From positions 1 through 32,847 of the forward strand of contig CAVCIU010000018.1 of assembly GCA_963602355.1 (NCBI GenBank): 32,847 bases of DNA. The letters run 5' to 3'. Below are positions 1 to 7,760 of the stretch, one piece after another. The notes below the pieces were generated by a model, which did no database searches, had not been told where the DNA came from, and saw nothing but the letters and a program-made list of their open reading frames with translations. The position numbers and the translations under genes are program-made. Origin of the DNA: UBA791 sp963602355. GTDB taxonomy: Bacteria > Cyanobacteriota > Vampirovibrionia > Gastranaerophilales > Gastranaerophilaceae. Every line of letters starts with the position of its first letter. Position 1 is the stretch's first letter.

Positions 1-2
1 CT

Positions 3-365
3 CAACAAAAAGCAGCTTTGGTAGCTAAAAATGATGTTATGAATGAAGCTCGTGCAGCCTTTAGACAAAACACAAATCCATTTTCATCATTAAATATCTC
101 AGGTGCAAATCATGATGCTTCTTCATCATCATCTTCAGGTCTTGATTATTCAAGTAGCCAACAAGATTCTAAACAAAAAGAAGAAGTTAAAAAGATTTCT
201 TTGAAACATAAAATTGATTTAGAAACAGAAATGCAAACTCAATCAATTCAAGAATCTATCATGTTGCAAGCTCGTAAGCAAATAGGCGGAAGTGCAAACT
301 TGATGCAAAAATTGAACTTTATGCAAACTCAAGCTGCAATTTCTGCTTATAGTGCTCGTGCGTAA
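3..365 (+). CDS. Unknown protein, 3' end only
   Basis: The reading frame is open from the first complete codon of the window to a TAA at 363-365, so the gene probably begins upstream; a TTG at 18 is a possible but unneeded start. The visible part is about 120 residues, hydrophilic and without membrane segments. It contains a run of six serines (SSSSSS) in a low-complexity region, followed by a Lys/Glu/Gln-rich, probably helical segment and a C-terminal end reading LNFMQTQAAISAYSARA. The C-terminal third faintly resembles a segment of the unknown protein at 7172-7579 (LNTQAATATLQ), which may mean both belong to one lineage-specific family; this is only a by-eye similarity. I do not recognise a family and assign no function. 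A strong terminator follows. Confidence 0.6.
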   Translation, partial: QQKAALVAKNDVMNEARAAFRQNTNPFSSLNISGANHDASSSSSSGLDYSSSQQDSKQKEEVKKISLKHKIDLETEMQTQSIQESIMLQARKQIGGSANLMQKLNFMQTQAAISAYSARA

Positions 366-420
366 ACGCGAGTGAGCAGAGGCTTAAAAAGTTTTATTAG
401 AAGAATGTGAATTATGACGG

Positions 421-450
421 AAAAGACACTTTTTAAAAGTGTCTTTTTTT
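421..450 (+). terminator. Rho-independent terminator
   Basis: The arms AAAAGACACTTT and AAAGTGTCTTTT form a 12-bp stem around a 3-base loop and run into seven Ts. It ends the gene at 3-365 and insulates it from the TetR promoter that begins 22 bases further on. Confidence 0.85.
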
Positions 451-471
451 GAGTTCGCATATTTTTTTCTC

Positions 472-500
472 TTGACTTAATCAATCGATTGATTTATATT
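472..500 (+). promoter_or_regulatory. TetR-operon promoter with palindromic operator in the spacer
   Basis: A -35 box TTGACT (472-477) and a -10 box TATATT (495-500) are separated by exactly 17 bases. Positions 479-494 form a perfect 16-bp palindrome, AATCAATCGATTGATT, that fills nearly the whole spacer. A repressor bound there would occlude RNA polymerase, so this is the expected site for autorepression by the TetR-family protein encoded 23 bases downstream. A GGGGAG ribosome-binding site (509-514) precedes the ATG at 523. Confidence 0.8.
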
Positions 501-522
501 TGTCGTATGGGGAGAAAATTGA

Positions 523-1156
523 ATGACTGAAAATATTGATTCACGACAAAAACTTATTAATTCTGCAATTAAACTTTTTGCACACAAGGGTTTTGAGGGT
601 GCATCGACTCGAGAAATTGCCTCTCTTGCTGGGTGTAATATAAGCATGATTAAGTATTACTTTGATGGCAAAGAGGGTTTATACAGAGCTATAATTGATG
701 ATTTAATCGAAAAACAAACTCGATACGCAAGTACGTTTATGGATATTACAAAAAATCCAAGAGAAATGGCAAAGCAAGAGCAAGTTGACTTGTTATTTAT
801 GATGTTAGATAAATTTATTGATTTCTTTTATTCAAAGGTTTCAAGTGATTTGATATTGTTGCTTTTAAAAGAACAACAAAATCCTAATTGGAATATTAAG
901 ATGCCTGTTTTTGATTACTTAAGATGNNNNNNNNNNATGTGTAATTGGGGCAGTATTTAATCTTGAAGACAACAGTAGAGAGCTTGTTTATCAAGTATTA
1001 TTCATTATCTCGCAAATTAATTCACCAAAAATTTTTCCAGCATTTTCTCTTTTGCAATTAGGTCAAAAGGATTTTTGTGAGCAAGATATTGAATTGATTA
1101 GAACAAACATAAAATTCTACATAAATTTATTATTAAAGGAGAAAGGCATTGTTTAA
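523..1156 (+). CDS. TetR-family repressor, CecR-like (contains assembly gap)
   Basis: The N-terminal 50 residues form the TetR helix-turn-helix: an ALR-type first helix (INSAIKLFAHKGFEGAS), then TREIASLAGCNISMIKYYF. A ligand-binding domain with a CecR (YbiH)-like LLLLKEQ segment follows. At 927-936 ten Ns interrupt the gene, and the frame before the gap stops at 960. The continuation is clear one frame over from 938-941 (reading VIGAVFNLEDNSRELVYQ) and runs to a TAA at 1154-1156. The true gap length therefore differs from ten by a non-multiple of three; alignment by eye with CecR suggests about eight residues are missing. The gene should be intact, not a pseudogene. It heads the efflux operon, overlapping the next gene by 8 bases, and probably represses its own promoter. 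In E. coli CecR controls ybhGFSR, the same transporter found here. Confidence 0.85.
927..936. other. Assembly gap (10 Ns) inside the TetR gene
   Basis: Ten consecutive undetermined bases. The coding frame before and after differs by one, so the N count is not the real length. Any apparent truncation of the regulator at 960 is an artefact of this gap. Confidence 0.97.
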
Positions 1157-2462
1157 AAAGATTTTTATACTTTTTGTATTGCTATTTGTTTCAAATGGGG
1201 CATTTGCGATAGATAAAAAAGATTTAAATGTTGAATTTTTCAATAATTTTAATGATGATAATCTTGTTTATTATATAAATCAAGCTATTGAAAATAATCA
1301 CACCTCAAAACAAGCTACATATAGAGTTGAGCAATATAGACAACAGGTTAAATATGCTTTTAGTAAAGAATTGCCATCTTTTAGCGTTAGTGCAAATTAT
1401 TTGGGTATAAAAATTCCTGAGTTGGACAATTTCACTTTAAGTAAGAATGCTTTTATTCTTCCTTTTATAGCAAATTATGAGGCAGATTTTTTACTAAAAA
1501 ACCATGATAAGACAAAAAGTCAGAAAAAGGTTTATGAAATAAGCAAATATGAAGAAAAAGCTGTGTATATTGCTTTATTAAGTGATGTCGCAACTGTGTA
1601 TTTAAATATTTTAGAATATGATGAATTGATAAAACTTGCAAAAGAGCAACTTGCAATAGCTCAAAAAATTCTATCTTTTGATACTCAAAAATTTGATAGA
1701 GGCGTTATTAATAGTGTTCAATTTAATAATTCAAAGAAAAATTTAGAGATGGCTAAATCAAAACTTGAAAACTTGCAAAAACAACAAGAGGTTTTACTAA
1801 TGCAACTTGTTGCCCTAACAGATTCGCCTGTTCCAGCCAAGGATTTAAAACGTGGCACTATAGAAAAATTTGAATACACAAAGACTATTCCATCAAATAT
1901 GGATTCAGATGTAATTTTTGCAAGACCTGATATTATGTCAGCTGAAACAAAGTTAGAGAAAGCGAAAATTGACATTAGAGTTGCAAGAAAAGAATTTTTA
2001 CCTACATTTAATATTACAGGTTTGTGGGCATTTAATACTTTAACAAATGGTACATTCTTCTCTTGGCAGTCTTCTCTTGCTGCTATTTTAGCTGGTGCAA
2101 GTCAAGATATTTTTACAGGCGGAAGAAAGATTGCAAATTTGAAAATTCAAAAAGCAAAATATGAAGAACTTTTTGAAAACTACAGACAAACTTCTTTGAA
2201 TGCTGTAAAAGAGGTTAATACTGCATTATGTTTTACAAAACACGATACAGAAGTTGAGAAAAATGCTCAATCAAAATTGAATTATGAATATCAAAATTTG
2301 CAGTCTGCAAAATTTGAATTAAATCAAGGTACAATTTCACAACCTGAATATTTATCAGAACTTTTAAATGTTGTTAAACTTCAAGACGAGTTTGTAAGTT
2401 CAAAAACACAAAGATTAGTAAACTATTTCACGCTTTATAAAGCTGTTGGAGGAAAATTATAA
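1149..2462 (+). CDS. TolC/OprM-type outer-membrane efflux protein
   Basis: This outer-membrane channel of 437 residues would let the inner-membrane ABC exporter encoded downstream discharge across the outer membrane. A signal peptide covers residues 1-20 (ending SNGAFA before IDKKD). There is no lipobox cysteine, so it is not a lipoprotein. Two outer-membrane efflux repeats follow, roughly residues 40-220 and 255-437. The second repeat opens with the family motif RPDIMSAE near residue 257 and contains the long helix GRKIANLKIQKAKYEE. The start codon is TTG at 1149, chosen because AAGGAG (1136-1141) lies 7 bases upstream and the signal peptide begins there. It overlaps the repressor gene by 8 bases and the adaptor gene by 1 base. 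The E. coli cecR-ybhGFSR operon has no such gene and relies on a channel encoded elsewhere. Confidence 0.88.
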   Translation: MFKKIFILFVLLFVSNGAFAIDKKDLNVEFFNNFNDDNLVYYINQAIENNHTSKQATYRVEQYRQQVKYAFSKELPSFSVSANYLGIKIPELDNFTLSKNAFILPFIANYEADFLLKNHDKTKSQKKVYEISKYEEKAVYIALLSDVATVYLNILEYDELIKLAKEQLAIAQKILSFDTQKFDRGVINSVQFNNSKKNLEMAKSKLENLQKQQEVLLMQLVALTDSPVPAKDLKRGTIEKFEYTKTIPSNMDSDVIFARPDIMSAETKLEKAKIDIRVARKEFLPTFNITGLWAFNTLTNGTFFSWQSSLAAILAGASQDIFTGGRKIANLKIQKAKYEELFENYRQTSLNAVKEVNTALCFTKHDTEVEKNAQSKLNYEYQNLQSAKFELNQGTISQPEYLSELLNVVKLQDEFVSSKTQRLVNYFTLYKAVGGKL

Positions 2463-3337
2463 TGAATAAGAAAAAGAAAATTATTGTAGCAGTTTTAATT
2501 ATTTTAATAATTACGTCATTAGTATTTTTCTTTACTCGTAAAGAATCAAATACAAACGAACTTGAGCTATATGGAAACATTGAAATTCGTCAAGTGGATT
2601 TGAGTTTTCAGGTTTCAGGACAAATTTTTCAAATGTTAAAAGAAGAGGGCGACCATGTTAAAAAAGGTGAGCTTGTAGCTATTTTAGATGACAGGGATTA
2701 CAAAGCAAATCTTGAAAAAGCTTCTGCTGATATTGATAAAACAGTTGCTTTAAAAGAGGATGCTCAGTCAAAGTATGATAGAAATCTACCTCTTTGTGAA
2801 AAAGATATTGTTTCAAAACAAGATTGCGAAACTTTATTGCATGCAAAAAATAAAACAAAGGCTGATTATGATAGTGCTTTAGCTCAAAAAACTTTTGCAA
2901 ATAATCAACTTAATTATACAAAAATTTATGCACCAGAAGAGGGCATAATAACAGTACGTGTTCAAGAAAATGGTGCAACCGTTACGAAAGGTCAACCGGT
3001 TTACACAATGGCAAAAACAAAGCCTGTATGGATTAGAGCTTATGTGAACGAAACTGATTTAGGTAATATTAAATACGGTATGAAAGTAAAAGTTTATACT
3101 GATACTGTAAATCCTAAAACTGGTAACAAACGTGAATACAATGGCTATATTGGATATATTTCACCAGTTGCAGAATTTACTCCAAAAACTGTTCAATCAA
3201 CTGATATTAGAACAAGTCTTGTTTATCGTATAAGAGTTTATGTTGATGATATTGATGAGTACTTACGTCAAGGTATGCCAACAACAATTAAGATTGATTT
3301 AGGTTCAACGGCAGAAAATGAACACAGTAGAAATTAA
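2462..3337 (+). CDS. ybhG: HlyD/YbhG-type membrane-fusion protein
   Basis: Periplasmic adaptor of 291 residues that would join the ABC permeases to the outer-membrane channel. It has a single N-terminal anchor (about residues 5-24, after a KKKK stretch). A first lipoyl half-motif follows near 40-60 (DLSFQVSGQIFQML), then a short coiled coil (about 75-145). The second lipoyl half is near 158-185 (YAPEEGIITVRVQENGA), and a C-terminal beta-barrel region completes the protein. It is somewhat shorter than E. coli YbhG (about 330 residues), mainly in the helical hairpin. The ATG overlaps the stop of the channel gene (TAATG), with GGAGG just upstream, and its 3' end overlaps the ATPase gene by 20 bases. 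These overlaps point to translational coupling in one mRNA. Confidence 0.87.
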   Translation: MNKKKKIIVAVLIILIITSLVFFFTRKESNTNELELYGNIEIRQVDLSFQVSGQIFQMLKEEGDHVKKGELVAILDDRDYKANLEKASADIDKTVALKEDAQSKYDRNLPLCEKDIVSKQDCETLLHAKNKTKADYDSALAQKTFANNQLNYTKIYAPEEGIITVRVQENGATVTKGQPVYTMAKTKPVWIRAYVNETDLGNIKYGMKVKVYTDTVNPKTGNKREYNGYIGYISPVAEFTPKTVQSTDIRTSLVYRIRVYVDDIDEYLRQGMPTTIKIDLGSTAENEHSRN

Positions 3338-4850
3338 AAATCTTACAAAAACTTTTGGTGAAATAAAAGCTCTTGATGATTTATCTTTAAATATTGAAAA
3401 AGGTAAAATCACGGGTCTTATTGGTGCTGACGGTGCGGGAAAAACAACTCTTATTCGTTTAATCATTGGGCTTTTGACTTCAAAAGAAGGTGAAATTTCT
3501 ACACTTGGCATTAATCCTTTTTTAGAGAAGGAAAATTTGACACCTAAAATTGGTTATATGCCACAAAAATTTGGTTTATACGAAGATTTGAGTGTTATTG
3601 AAAACTTAAAACTTTATGCTGATTTAAAAAATGTTCCTCATGATTTTGAAAAACTGTTAAAGTTTACAAGTTTGGAACCTTTTCAAGATAGACTTGCAGG
3701 TGCTTTATCTGGTGGTATGAAACAAAAACTTGGACTGGCATGTTCTTTGTTGGGCAATCCTGAGTTTTTAGTTTTAGATGAACCGTCTGTTGGGGTTGAT
3801 CCGATTTCTCGCCGTGATTTGATGCAAATGGTTAGAAATATGATTACAGATAAAACAACTGTTTTGTGGTCAACCGCGTATCTTGATGAGGCTCATAGCT
3901 TTGACACTACAGTCGTTTTAGATAAAGGGAAAGTTATTTATCAAGGTAAACCTCACGATTTGGCACCAACTTCTCAAGAGTTTGAAGAAAAAGTCATTGA
4001 CTTGATGGGTGGATATAAAAAAGAGCCGTCAAAGATTGCTCAAAACTATGTTCCTCTTGAAACAGATATTGAGTTTCCTGTTGTGGCAGATAATTTGGAA
4101 AAACGATATGGCAATTTTTATGCCGTAAAAAATAATTCTTTCAAAATAAAAAGGGGTGAAATCTTTGGACTTTTAGGTCCAAATGGTGCCGGTAAATCAA
4201 CATCTTTTAAAATGATGTGTGGTTTAGCTCGACCAACGAATGGTACGGCAAGTATTATGGGGATTGATATAAATGATAATCCGGAAAAAGCTCGTGCAAA
4301 TTTAGGTTATATGGCACAAAAGTTTTCGCTTTATGGTTCACTTACTGTTCGTCAAAATCTTGAATTTTTCGCATCAGTTTATGGAATAAAATCGGCTGAT
4401 AAAAATGAAAGAGTGGAGGAAATTTTAGAAGTCTTTGCATTAAAAGAATTTGAAAATCAAAAGTCAGAAGATTTGCCTTTAGGTTTTAAACAAAAACTTT
4501 CAATGGCATGTGCTTTAATTCACAACCCGCCGGTTTTGTTTTTAGATGAGCCGACTTCGGGGGTTGATATTTTGACTCGTCGTGATTTTTGGAATCATAT
4601 CACATCTTTATCAAAAAAAGGTGTAACAATCCTTGTTACGACTCATTTTATGGACGAAGCTGAATATTGCGATAGAATAAGTTTATTTTATAAGGGCGAA
4701 ACTATTGCGGTTGGAACACCAAAAGAATTAAAAGAAAAAGCACAAATTATTCGTGGGTTGACACCTCACCCTAGCCCTCTCCTCAAGGAGAGGGAAAAAT
4801 TGAATATGGAAGAAGCATTCATAACCTTAATTAAGGAGTCTGAAAAATGA
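3318..4850 (+). CDS. ybhF: YbhF-type ABC transporter, two fused ATPase domains
   Basis: Cytoplasmic ATPase of 510 residues with two nucleotide-binding domains in tandem, as in E. coli YbhF. Domain 1 has Walker A GADGAGKTT, signature LSGGMKQKL and Walker B LVLDEPSVGVD, but its switch segment reads STAYLDEA, so the usual H-loop histidine is absent. Domain 2 has Walker A GPNGAGKST, Walker B VLFLDEPTSGVD and a normal H-loop (TTHFMDEAE), but a degenerate signature (LPLGFKQKL). The domains therefore look asymmetric, with one composite site likely impaired. Near the C-terminus a stretch reading TPHPSPLLKEREK is encoded by a GC-rich palindromic repeat (4761-4794) inserted in frame between KEKAQII and MEEAFITLIKE. 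The gene overlaps its neighbours by 20 and 4 bases. Confidence 0.9.
   Translation: MNTVEIKNLTKTFGEIKALDDLSLNIEKGKITGLIGADGAGKTTLIRLIIGLLTSKEGEISTLGINPFLEKENLTPKIGYMPQKFGLYEDLSVIENLKLYADLKNVPHDFEKLLKFTSLEPFQDRLAGALSGGMKQKLGLACSLLGNPEFLVLDEPSVGVDPISRRDLMQMVRNMITDKTTVLWSTAYLDEAHSFDTTVVLDKGKVIYQGKPHDLAPTSQEFEEKVIDLMGGYKKEPSKIAQNYVPLETDIEFPVVADNLEKRYGNFYAVKNNSFKIKRGEIFGLLGPNGAGKSTSFKMMCGLARPTNGTASIMGIDINDNPEKARANLGYMAQKFSLYGSLTVRQNLEFFASVYGIKSADKNERVEEILEVFALKEFENQKSEDLPLGFKQKLSMACALIHNPPVLFLDEPTSGVDILTRRDFWNHITSLSKKGVTILVTTHFMDEAEYCDRISLFYKGETIAVGTPKELKEKAQIIRGLTPHPSPLLKEREKLNMEEAFITLIKESEK
4761..4794. repeat. GC-rich palindromic repeat inserted in frame in ybhF
   Basis: CCCTCTCCT (4775-4783) and AGGAGAGGG (4786-4794) form a perfect 9-bp stem with a 2-base loop, preceded by ACACCTCACCCTAG. 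The composition contrasts sharply with the AT-rich surroundings. The translation TPHPSPLLKERE resembles the TPHPSPLP-KGE peptides that arise where widespread CCTCACCC-CCCTCTCC intergenic repeats invade coding sequence in many Gram-negative genomes; that comparison is from memory. The insertion keeps the ybhF frame open. Confidence 0.75.
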
Positions 4851-5956
4851 AGATATTATTCGCCTTAGTTAAAAAAGAGTTTTTACAAATTATGCGTGAT
4901 CCTAGCAGTATTATTATTGCGTTTATTTTGCCATTGATTTCAATTTTGATTTATATGTATGGTATAAATCTTGATTCTGTAAGGGTTACAATGGGTATTA
5001 AAAATGATGATAACAATCCTGAAATTGAAACTCTTGTGAAATCTTTTGGGCATAGCAAATATGTAAACTCAATTACTGTCGATAATTTACAAGAAATTGA
5101 AAATAAAATTGTTCGTTCAAAAATAAAGGGCGCTATTGTAATTCCAAATGATTTTTCAATGAGGTTGTCAAGAGGACAAACGGCTGATTTGCTTGTCGTT
5201 ACCGATGGTGCTGAAGTTAATACCGCAAATTATGTTCAAAATTATGCACTACAAATAACAAATGGTTGGTTGAGTCAAAGCAAGTATAAATACATGCTTT
5301 CAAGCCCTATAATCAATCCTGAATTGAGATTTTGGTATAATCCAGATTTGAACAGTCATTATTTCATTCTACCAGGATCAATAGCAATTACTATGACTTT
5401 GATTGGTATACTTTTGACTTCGCTTGTAGTTGCTCGTGAATGGGAAAGAGGTACTATGGAAGCTTTGCTTTCAACTTCTGTAAAACCAATTCAGATTGTT
5501 TTGGGTAAATATATTCCATATTTTATTTTGGGTATGACTTCATTGATTTTTAACGTGTTCTTATGCGTTGGAATTTTCGGTATTTCGTTTAGAGGTAATT
5601 ATTTAGTCTTGTTGCTTGTAAGCAGTTTATTCTTATTTACTTCTTTAGGTATTGGACTTATGATTTCGACAAAACTAAAAAATCAATTCTTTGCAAGTAT
5701 GGTTTCATTAGGTATAGGCTTTTTACCTGCTTTAATGCTTTCTGGCTTGATGTTCCCGATAAACTCTATGCCAAAATTTTTCCAATATTTAACAGCTGTA
5801 ATTCCACCTAGATATTATGTTGCATTTATTGAAAGTGAATTTATGGCGGGAACTATTCCAGAAATTGTCATTGCAAACTCAATATTTTTGACAATTTTAG
5901 GGTTTGTTTTGTTTATGGCTGTATATAAAAATACAAAAATGAGGTTGGATAAATGA
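4847..5956 (+). CDS. ybhS: ABC-2 type permease, YbhS-like
   Basis: Inner-membrane permease subunit of 369 residues, the usual size for this family. One membrane helix lies near the N-terminus (after QIMRDPSS, about residues 21-40). A large soluble domain follows up to about 170, then a block of five hydrophobic segments (about 175-365). The loop AREWERGTMEALLSTSVKP after the first C-terminal helix is the conserved ABC-2 exporter signature that contacts the ATPase. ATGA couples it to ybhF (4-base overlap), and another ATGA couples it to ybhR. Together with ybhR it would form the heterodimeric translocation pore. The substrate is not readable from sequence; E. coli YbhFSR has been linked to drug and cation export. 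Confidence 0.88.
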   Translation: MKILFALVKKEFLQIMRDPSSIIIAFILPLISILIYMYGINLDSVRVTMGIKNDDNNPEIETLVKSFGHSKYVNSITVDNLQEIENKIVRSKIKGAIVIPNDFSMRLSRGQTADLLVVTDGAEVNTANYVQNYALQITNGWLSQSKYKYMLSSPIINPELRFWYNPDLNSHYFILPGSIAITMTLIGILLTSLVVAREWERGTMEALLSTSVKPIQIVLGKYIPYFILGMTSLIFNVFLCVGIFGISFRGNYLVLLLVSSLFLFTSLGIGLMISTKLKNQFFASMVSLGIGFLPALMLSGLMFPINSMPKFFQYLTAVIPPRYYVAFIESEFMAGTIPEIVIANSIFLTILGFVLFMAVYKNTKMRLDK

Positions 5957-7065
5957 TAAGAGATGTTTTTAGACGAGTTTTTGCTCTTATTAAAAAAGAA
6001 TTTATAACAATATGGAAAGACCCTAAAAGTAGGGGGATTATTATAATGCTTCCAATCATGCAGTTGATTATTTTTTCAAATGCTGTAACTATGGAGGTTA
6101 ATAATATTGATGTTGCAGTGATTGATAGAGATAATTCTGTTGAATCTCGTGAACTTTTATCTCGTTTTGAAAATTCGCCAAGATTTAGAAATTTTTATTA
6201 CGTTGATACAGAAAAAGATTTTAAAAAGAAACTTGATACTCAAAAGGTTTATATTGGACTTTATATTAATAACGATTTTTCAAAAAACATAAAGGCTCAA
6301 AAACAAACTAGCATCTCAATTTTTGCAGATGGGAGACAAACAAATGTTGCAAGTATTGCAAGTGCTTATGCAAGTCAAATTATAGCAGGGTATAGCGCAG
6401 AAGTTACTCAAAAAAGTGGTGCTAGTATAAATCTCGTTACTCGTAATTGGTTTAATCCAAACCTTGAATATAAGTGGTATATTTTAACGATTATTGTAGC
6501 AATGCTTTCTGTTGTTGTTACTCTTATTCTTACATCTTTGTCTATCGCAAGAGAAAGAGAATTGGGTACTTTTGACCAACTTATAGTTAGCCCCCTTTCT
6601 TCGGCTGAAATTCTTATTGGTAAAACAGTTCCACCGTTAATTATCGCACTTTGTCTAACTTGTTTTATGACATATTTAATAATAACCTTCTTCCATATTC
6701 CGTTGAAAGGTTCTATTATCATTCTTGTCCTATCAATAGCGATTGCATTACTTTCTATTGTTGGTGTTGGCTTATTTATTTCTTCAATCTGTAAAACTCA
6801 ACAACAAGCAATCCTTAGCGTTATGACATTTATGATGCCAGCAATGCTTTTGTCTGGATTTATTTCTCCAATAGAAGATATGCCTGTATGCTTGCAATAT
6901 TTAACTTACTTAAATCCTGTTAGATTTTTTATGGTTTTAACAAGAGGTATTTTCTTAAAAGGTATGGGAGTGGAAGATGTTATTGTAAACTTAATTCCGC
7001 TAATTTGTATTTCTTTAATTACGTTAACACTTGCAAGTAGAACATTTAAAAGAAAGCTTGATTAA
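5953..7065 (+). CDS. ybhR: ABC-2 type permease, YbhR-like
   Basis: Second permease of 370 residues, paralogous to the preceding gene. It has an N-terminal membrane segment after TIWKDPKSRG, a soluble domain (about 50-165), and five C-terminal hydrophobic segments. It carries the family loop ARERELGTFDQLIVSPLSS and the conserved GFISPIEDMP turn. Its start overlaps ybhS by 4 bases (ATGA). It is the last gene of the efflux operon: no same-frame gene follows within 100 bases, and the next gene has its own leader. Presence of both permeases, a double ATPase, an adaptor and a channel makes a complete tripartite exporter in one transcript. Confidence 0.88.
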   Translation: MIRDVFRRVFALIKKEFITIWKDPKSRGIIIMLPIMQLIIFSNAVTMEVNNIDVAVIDRDNSVESRELLSRFENSPRFRNFYYVDTEKDFKKKLDTQKVYIGLYINNDFSKNIKAQKQTSISIFADGRQTNVASIASAYASQIIAGYSAEVTQKSGASINLVTRNWFNPNLEYKWYILTIIVAMLSVVVTLILTSLSIARERELGTFDQLIVSPLSSAEILIGKTVPPLIIALCLTCFMTYLIITFFHIPLKGSIIILVLSIAIALLSIVGVGLFISSICKTQQQAILSVMTFMMPAMLLSGFISPIEDMPVCLQYLTYLNPVRFFMVLTRGIFLKGMGVEDVIVNLIPLICISLITLTLASRTFKRKLD

Positions 7066-7095
7066 TTATTTGTAACAAAATGTTAACAAAATAAG

Positions 7096-7124
7096 TCAAA
7101 ACCCTAAAGAAATCATGGTTTTGA
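7096..7124 (+). other. Inverted repeat between ybhR and the next gene
   Basis: TCAAAACC (7096-7103) and GGTTTTGA (7117-7124) form an 8-bp stem with a 13-base loop. No T-run follows, so it is a poor intrinsic terminator. It could be a leader structure or operator for the gene at 7172, or a site where the efflux transcript ends by another route. I cannot decide. Confidence 0.4.
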
Positions 7125-7171
7125 GCCGATAAGTAATATGTAAGGGATAAACAAAATCGGTTAGGGACAAA

Positions 7172-7579
7172 ATGACTTATAACGTTGGCTTAAAATCTCA
7201 TAGTGATGTTGATGTAAAAGCATTAAAATCTGTAACAAAAGATATTTACAACAATGCTTCTATAAAAACAACTGCATCTAACGTTAAAGTTAGAGACATA
7301 AACGGTATTGATTTATACAAAGGTAAAGTTGATTCTGACACAGCTCGTCAAATCTCACTTTTCAACTCAGGTTTACAAGTTCAAATTAATAATACTTTAG
7401 CTGCAAAATTGAAATACTTAAATACTCAAGCAGCTACTGCAACATTACAAGAAACTTCTACAGCTTTGGCTGGTGTTGCCTCTCAAGTAATGGAAGAAAT
7501 TAATGGCGAAAATCCTTTCGCTAACAAATTCTCAGCTACTGATAAGAAAACAGGTTACTTATTTATCAAAGCTGCGTAA
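7172..7579 (+). CDS. Unknown small protein, 135 residues
   Basis: An intact frame from ATG 7172 to TAA 7579 with codon use like its neighbours. The ribosome-binding site is weak (TAGGGA about 4 bases before the ATG), but no better start is present. The protein has no signal peptide and no membrane segment. It has a beta-rich-looking first half (SNVKVRDINGIDLYKGKVD), an Ala/Gln/Thr-rich helical middle (LNTQAATATLQETSTALAG) and a charged end. The helical middle faintly resembles the C-terminus of the unknown protein at 3-365. It stands alone: 106 bases from ybhR, then a triple hairpin block. I do not recognise the family; it may be restricted to this lineage. Confidence 0.65.
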   Translation: MTYNVGLKSHSDVDVKALKSVTKDIYNNASIKTTASNVKVRDINGIDLYKGKVDSDTARQISLFNSGLQVQINNTLAAKLKYLNTQAATATLQETSTALAGVASQVMEEINGENPFANKFSATDKKTGYLFIKAA

Positions 7580-7624
7580 GAAAAATTTAACAATATAATT
7601 TTCCCTTTCCCTATATTAATTTTC

Positions 7625-7656
7625 AAGGTTGTGTGTGTTTAACGACAACCTTTTTT
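7625..7656 (+). terminator. Rho-independent terminator
   Basis: AAGGTTGT (7625-7632) and ACAACCTT (7645-7652) form an 8-bp stem with a 12-base loop, followed by a T-run that continues to 7656. It ends the gene at 7172-7579. Confidence 0.7.
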
Positions 7657-7687
7657 ATTGCCCATAAATGGGCAATTTTATTATTTT
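7657..7687 (+). terminator. Second hairpin, probable back-up terminator
   Basis: ATTGCCCAT (7657-7665) and ATGGGCAAT (7668-7676) form a perfect 9-bp stem with a 2-base loop. A T-rich stretch follows. It abuts the first terminator directly. Confidence 0.5.
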
Positions 7688-7690
7688 TAG

Positions 7691-7734
7691 ATACAAAAAA
7701 GAGACCCTTTTCAGAGTCTCTTTTTGTATTTTGT
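7691..7734. terminator. Bidirectional terminator between convergent genes
   Basis: AAAAAGAGAC and GTCTCTTTTT (7716-7725) pair perfectly around CCTTTTCAGA. ATAC/GTAT extends the stem, with one extra A on the left. The A-run on one side and T-run on the other allow termination in both directions, suiting its position between 7172-7579 (+) and 7761-8375 (-). Confidence 0.85.
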
Positions 7735-7757
7735 AGGTTGGGGTTTCTACCCCAGCA
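7733..7757 (+). repeat. 25-bp palindromic repeat, copy 1
   Basis: Begins GTAGGTTGG and ends CCCCAGCA, with TGGGGT/ACCCCA (7739-7744, 7749-7754) as a 6-bp stem. The same 25-base layout recurs in reverse orientation at 19889-19913 and 30206-30230. Confidence 0.6.
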
Positions 7758-7760
7758 AAA

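Noticed and set aside
523..960. Truncated repressor pseudogene
   Set aside because: The protein resumes in another frame right after the N run and continues to a stop that overlaps the next gene, so the break is an assembly artefact.
4720..4850. TPHPSPLLKERE as a real protein motif of YbhF
   Set aside because: It coincides with a GC-rich palindrome and separates segments that are contiguous in the family, so it is better explained as a repeat insertion.
7096..7171. Riboswitch in the leader of the gene at 7172
   Set aside because: One 8-bp stem and a possible CCGAT/ATCGG pairing are visible, but no known riboswitch core could be matched and the gene function is unknown.
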